Origin: Perca fluviatilis
Lineage: Eukaryota > Chordata > Actinopteri > Perciformes > Percidae
Reading direction: 5' to 3'
Assembly: GCF_010015445.1 (NCBI RefSeq)
Contig: NC_053114.1
Span: 46,436,019 to 46,500,018, forward strand
Length of the DNA: 64,000 nucleotides
Position 1 is the stretch's first letter. Every line of letters begins with the position of its first letter. Positions 60,283-64,000 of this stretch are shown piece after piece. The notes below the pieces were generated by a model. The model did no database searches and was not told the DNA's origin. It worked only from the letters and a program-made list of their open reading frames with translations. The translations under genes were made by a program, and so were the position numbers.

Positions 60283-61474
60283 CACCCTAAAAACAGCTGG
60301 GTTATTTCATCTACCCAACCGCTGGGTTACGAAATGTTTTACACATTATGGGTTATTTATATGGAATTTGGGTTATTTTGTGCAACTCATGCGTTGAGTC
60401 AAAATCCATCAACCCAACATACATCGGTTGACCCAGAACGTGGGTTGTTTGTGCTTCTAACGTCATCTCATCATCACCAGAGTCCACCAGAGTCCACACG
60501 CCGAGTGCTCGTCACAGCAGAGAACCTGACTGGTCATCCAGCGAGGCAAATAAATAATAAAAGGTTTGTGTACACTACATGTCTTATTCACATTGTCTGT
60601 GTTGCATTACCTATTAAAGTAGTATCTTTATATTGTCGAGGCTAGTTGGTTGGTTTGGCTAACAACGTAGCTAACGTTAGCCATTTAGCCGTTATCGTGG
60701 ATGCACGGATAGCCTACAGCTTATCCGTTTGGTCTGAATTATATTAATGAATTAAACAAGTTCATAATGCCCATGGGCATGTGGTCATGTTAATTGAACT
60801 CACCAGGCTAATTTGCCAGCTAGTTTCAAGTGATTCGCCAGTTAACTAGTTTACTTGCCAACCGGCTGTCAGTTAGTTGCTTTGCTAGCTATATTATTTT
60901 AACTGGCTATAAATGAACGCACTTGTTTTTCCTGAAGCTTTTAATGTGAAATGTGAAGGCATAACACCGTGTTTGACTGATTAAAGTATGTAAAAACAGT
61001 GAGATAACCTGATATGTCTGACTAAATGCATTTATGTGCATTTATTTAAGTAATGTGGTGACCAACAATAGATAAGAACAAATTGTTATTTAAAATGGTG
61101 GCCTGGCAAATGACAAGGGCCACTTGAGTGAAGGGTTAAGAAATATATAAAAAAAGTTTGTGAACCACTGCTGTAGACTGTTATACTGACAGTCGTGCCC
61201 TGAAGGCTATGCTGTGAGCAGCCACAAATATTCTTGTGAAGTAAAAACATAGACAATTTACATGTATGCAATTTGTCATATGAATTGTATAGGGTGAGAG
61301 GGAGGATTGTTTTCTCTATATTTTGTGATGCTAAATAAAATGGCTGTTATCTGTTATCTTATCTATTGGATTACATTCTGCTGCTAGTCTGCATTGCTTT
61401 TGCATGGTGACATCTGAATAGTTAATACAATAACAATTGTATTTTTGCTTAAGCTCTTTTTGTGTTTGTTTCAG

Positions 61475-61528
61475 ATCAATGCACTGCGACAGAGTGGCAG
61501 CTGACAGACCTTGTCGAAAGATTTAAAG
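61475..61528 (+). pseudogene. Exon-like piece inside the TA element
   Basis: TTGTTTCAG acceptor and AAAG/GTAAGA donor enclose 54 bases reading TATEWQLTDLVERF, which could be the beginning of a SAM-like helical domain. Short; support is the splice sites and its place within the element. Confidence 0.4.
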
Positions 61529-62601
61529 GTAAGAAATATTTGTTTTCCCATCCACAGCATATCAAGTCTGCATTGCTACTCAAGCCCTTTTCAGACATGA
61601 ATTCTTATGAAATATAATTTTTTTCAATAGCTTCCATGTAATGTGTCAGAGGGACTCCAATAGATGAATAGGGCACATGTCTTTTGTAGGCTTTCAGTGC
61701 TTCATTCTATTTTGTAATAACAAATGATGGAATATGCATGTTTATTACTATATCTTGCATTTAATTACCTATACATTTTTGTTTTATGTGCAGAATGTGT
61801 GCACGCACACATGCATATCCAGGTTTGTTTTACTATACTTTTGGGGACAGGCATCAAATATAGCCTGACAGTTTTTGGAAAATAGCCGTTCTACAAGCTT
61901 ACAACGCGTTGGTCACTATCAAAGCATCTTGGGCTTCTAGAACACCTCAGCAGTGCCACAGGCTGATTACCTCTGTACCACACCGCACTGATGCAGTAAT
62001 TTGTTCTAAAACAGGCACCAACAAAGTATTGAGTGCAGAAATTATCAGAAGGTTGAAACTTTTGTATTTTAATCCATTTGGACCTGACTCTATGAGGTTG
62101 ACTCTAAAGAAGTCTTCTAAATCTACAAAGCATTTGTGGCCCACCTATCTGACCACCTAACCCGGCTGCCTATCGGCCAGATAGGATTGTCAGATAGGTG
62201 GGCTGCACACATTTTCTGAGCATGTTTATTGTAATGATAGATCATCAATCGATTAATGGCTTTTTTTGGTCAATTGAGGTCTGAATCCTTTTTTAAATTG
62301 TTTTCTGTAATGTGAGCTATATGCCATAACCATCAAGACTTAATCAAAAAAGGTTTGGAATATTTCGTTATGTGCAATGAAATGTAGACTACAGTTCAAC
62401 TTTTTGAATTAGAGATGCACTGAATCTTTTCCAAATTGAAAAGCTAACTAGACTATCATAAAACAATTATTTCTCTAGTGAGGACCAGGAAAATGGTCCT
62501 CACAATGTCTATATTTTAATTCTACTATAGTAGTCGGTAGACATTTGGTCCTTACTCACTCGCGCTCTCTCACTTGTTCTCTTGTATTCTTTCTTTTTTA
62601 G
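61529..62601. other. Interior of the TA element, weak coding remains
   Basis: The 83-codon plus frame at 61909-62160 (RRLKLLYFNPFGPDSMRLTL) may be part of the same captured gene but has no recognised domain. The rest is AT-rich. Confidence 0.35.
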
Positions 62602-62871
62602 CATGGAATAAACATGGTGGAGTAACTCCATGAGGCCAAGGCATGCAAACCATACCCCCACATCCTGACACTGGGAAATGATCAGAGTGCATTTCAGGCC
62701 TTCGTCATAATAGCTGGACAGGCCCTGGAACAAGAAGCACTGCTTCAGGCCATTGATGTCTGCTTTAAGGCATTCTTTGTCTTTGACATTAAATACCCGA
62801 AGCAGTGTGATCATGTGTGGGAATTCATACAGACTGTAATATATGAAATGCCAGGATGGGAGTCTAAAATG
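62602..62871 (+). pseudogene. Broken exon of an uncharacterised fish protein family (SAMD3-like)
   Basis: Acceptor TTCTTTTTTAG, donor AATG/GTAAAG. After an in-frame TAA near the start, the frame reads YPHILTLGNDQSAFQAFVII, LLQAIDVCFKAFFVFDIKYP, KQCDHVWEFIQTVIYEM. The YPKQC-x3-WEF pattern recurs in uncharacterised fish proteins that I associate with SAMD3-like genes. The function is unknown to me; the stop makes this copy probably dead. Confidence 0.5.
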
Positions 62872-63551
62872 GTAAAGTTTATTCAAAGTAGAATACTTGC
62901 TTGCAAGTAGAGCTAATGGCTCTTAATAGCAGCTTTTTAATGGGAATTTGAATTTCTTGAATTTGTTCACTATAGACCTGTTGACTGTTGGCCTGTTGAA
63001 TGTTCAGCCAGTTCATTCATAATTGTTGTTTTGTTCTGAATGTTTTCCTACCTGAGTGATATGAACTGCACGAGTTCCACTATATTGTTGATATTAATTA
63101 ATGTAAAAATAAACACATTTTTTCAAAGATTCCATTATGTTGTATTGTTTTTGTATTGTTTAAGTGTTTATTGCATAATATATGCATAAATCTAGCATGT
63201 ATTCTGTTCTAGGTTTGTAGTTTAACAGTTTTTTAGCTATGGGTAGTCTATTGCAATGTATTTTCTTAAATTGTACTGTAATGTGTTTGAATCAACCCAG
63301 AATTGTAATTAATTTCACCCAGCATTTGGGTACACTATATAACAAATATGTAGTTGAATCAACCCAGAATGGTAATTAATTTGACCCAGCATTTGGGTAG
63401 AATATTTAACTCATATGTGGGGTTAAAAATGACCAACCCATCTTGCTGGGTCAAATTAACTACTGCTGGTCTGGTGCAATATTGATCCAGCGGTTGGGTT
63501 ATAAACCAACCCAAGTTGGATTATTTTTAACCCATCATTTTTCTGTGTGTA

Positions 63552-63960
63552 TGGCTGTGGGATTCACATATAACGTACGTACCATGTCAATGAATTTGGC
63601 TCCCAAACAAAGCCTCTCCATTATTTTGAATGTGGTTATCAGCGCATTGTGATCAGACAGGATTGCTGGTTCTATTGATATCGTGTGGAACATTGCCTTA
63701 AGTTCACTGGAGCACAAAAAATAATCAATGCAGGAGTGGGGGGTGAAGCAGAGGGACCGTAGGTTCTGTTGGGTTCTGCTGCTGTTTTCCTGGCGGGTGG
63801 TGAAGCAGAGGGACCGTAGGTTCTGGTGTATGGAGAGTTACTTCCTCTCACGCAGACGCAGAAGTTGCTGTAGTCTCTACGGTGAGTTTAAGGGATCATT
63901 TTTGGCCCAAAGAAAGGCTTCTTCACTACTAGTTCCTTACCATCAGCTTGGTGTGTCGGG
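63552..63960 (-). pseudogene. L1-type LINE, left-hand part
   Basis: Minus strand: endonuclease end SCIDYFLCSSELKAMFHTIS and LSDHNALITTF, joined by an internal deletion to RT MERLCLGAKFIDMVRTLYVN + PTA. Continues in frame across the DNA element into 60282-60110. A short GAGGGACCGTAGGTTCTG duplication is at 63748-63820. Confidence 0.75.
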
Positions 63961-64000
63961 GCCTTTAGGGTACGGTCTCTATAGACAGAGTTGGAGGGTA
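63735..64000. other. Right edge of window, repeat-like
   Basis: Contains GTGGTGAAGCAGAGGGACCG twice about 50 bases apart and ends in undetermined sequence. galr1 must continue past this edge. Confidence 0.35.

Larger units (their letters stand above)
60283..63549 (+). mobile_element. 3.27-kb DNA element with TA target duplication and captured-gene-like exons
   Basis: Left end CACCCTAAAAACAGCTGGGT, right end inverse CACACAGAAAAATGATGGGT; TA on both sides (60281-60282, 63550-63551). Both ends hold several GGGTTA/AACCCA motifs (CCCAACCGCTGGGTT near each end; 63298-63435 has three more blocks). Removing the element and one TA restores the L1 reading frame (A-I-V-S-T-N-G). No DDE transposase was recognised. 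Plus-strand exon-like pieces are at 61475-61528 and 62602-62871. Superfamily not assigned. Confidence 0.75.

Overview
The window reads as vertebrate, most likely teleost fish, nuclear DNA. Coding exons are short, split by GT-AG introns, and embedded in many fish-type transposons, minisatellites and CA/TG microsatellites. No bacterial operon, tRNA, rRNA or CRISPR array was seen.

Two host genes are supported exon by exon. (1) An ABC transporter of subfamily C, closest to ABCC12/MRP9 in my reading, runs on the minus strand from about 33.5 kb down to 8.3 kb. Twenty coding exons join in one frame (about 904 codons) and encode membrane domain 1, a complete nucleotide-binding domain 1, the linker and the first part of membrane domain 2. 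The rest, including nucleotide-binding domain 2, is not in the window and is expected beyond the left edge. (2) A galanin receptor type 1-like GPCR runs on the plus strand. Exons at 52.07, 55.80 and 59.72 kb encode TM1 to TM5 and the third intracellular loop; TM6-7 lie beyond the right edge. The two genes are divergently oriented. Between them (43.3-43.7 kb, minus) is a two-exon RIPK3-like kinase fragment with an in-frame stop, probably a pseudogene.

Region by region: 0-1.8 kb is a decayed hAT transposase. 2.3-2.9 kb is a MITE. 3.27-8.03 kb is a 4.76-kb hAT-like foldback element with inverted arms of about 1.5 kb and an 8-bp target duplication. 8.3-33.5 kb is the ABCC gene, with L2-type LINEs (9-10.6 and 21.5-24.3 kb), a Tc1/IS630-like relic, a 28-bp minisatellite (14.8-15.4 kb), other LINE fragments, Harbinger-like and hAT-like elements, and a BEL/Pao pol end with its LTR in the introns. 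33.0-37.6 kb is a tandem array of units of about 1.25-1.5 kb that repeats the first ABCC coding exon four times. 37.6-51.6 kb is repeat-rich intergenic DNA holding the kinase fragment, a PIF/Harbinger element with a transposase remnant, LINE fragments and a 57-bp minisatellite. 51.66-59.8 kb is the galanin receptor, with a Rex1/CR1-like LINE in its first intron that itself holds a 460-bp hAT MITE. 60.1-64 kb is an L1 LINE split by a 3.27-kb DNA element with a TA target duplication that carries spliced exons of unknown function.

The most unusual theme is repeat expansion at gene ends and exon borders: the four-fold first exon of the transporter, a minisatellite that copied the 5' splice site of transporter exon 13, a repeat that copied the 5' splice site of galanin-receptor exon 2, and a 55-bp minisatellite abutting receptor exon 1. 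Family assignments come from reading the translated sequence and from memory of the families; no database search was possible.
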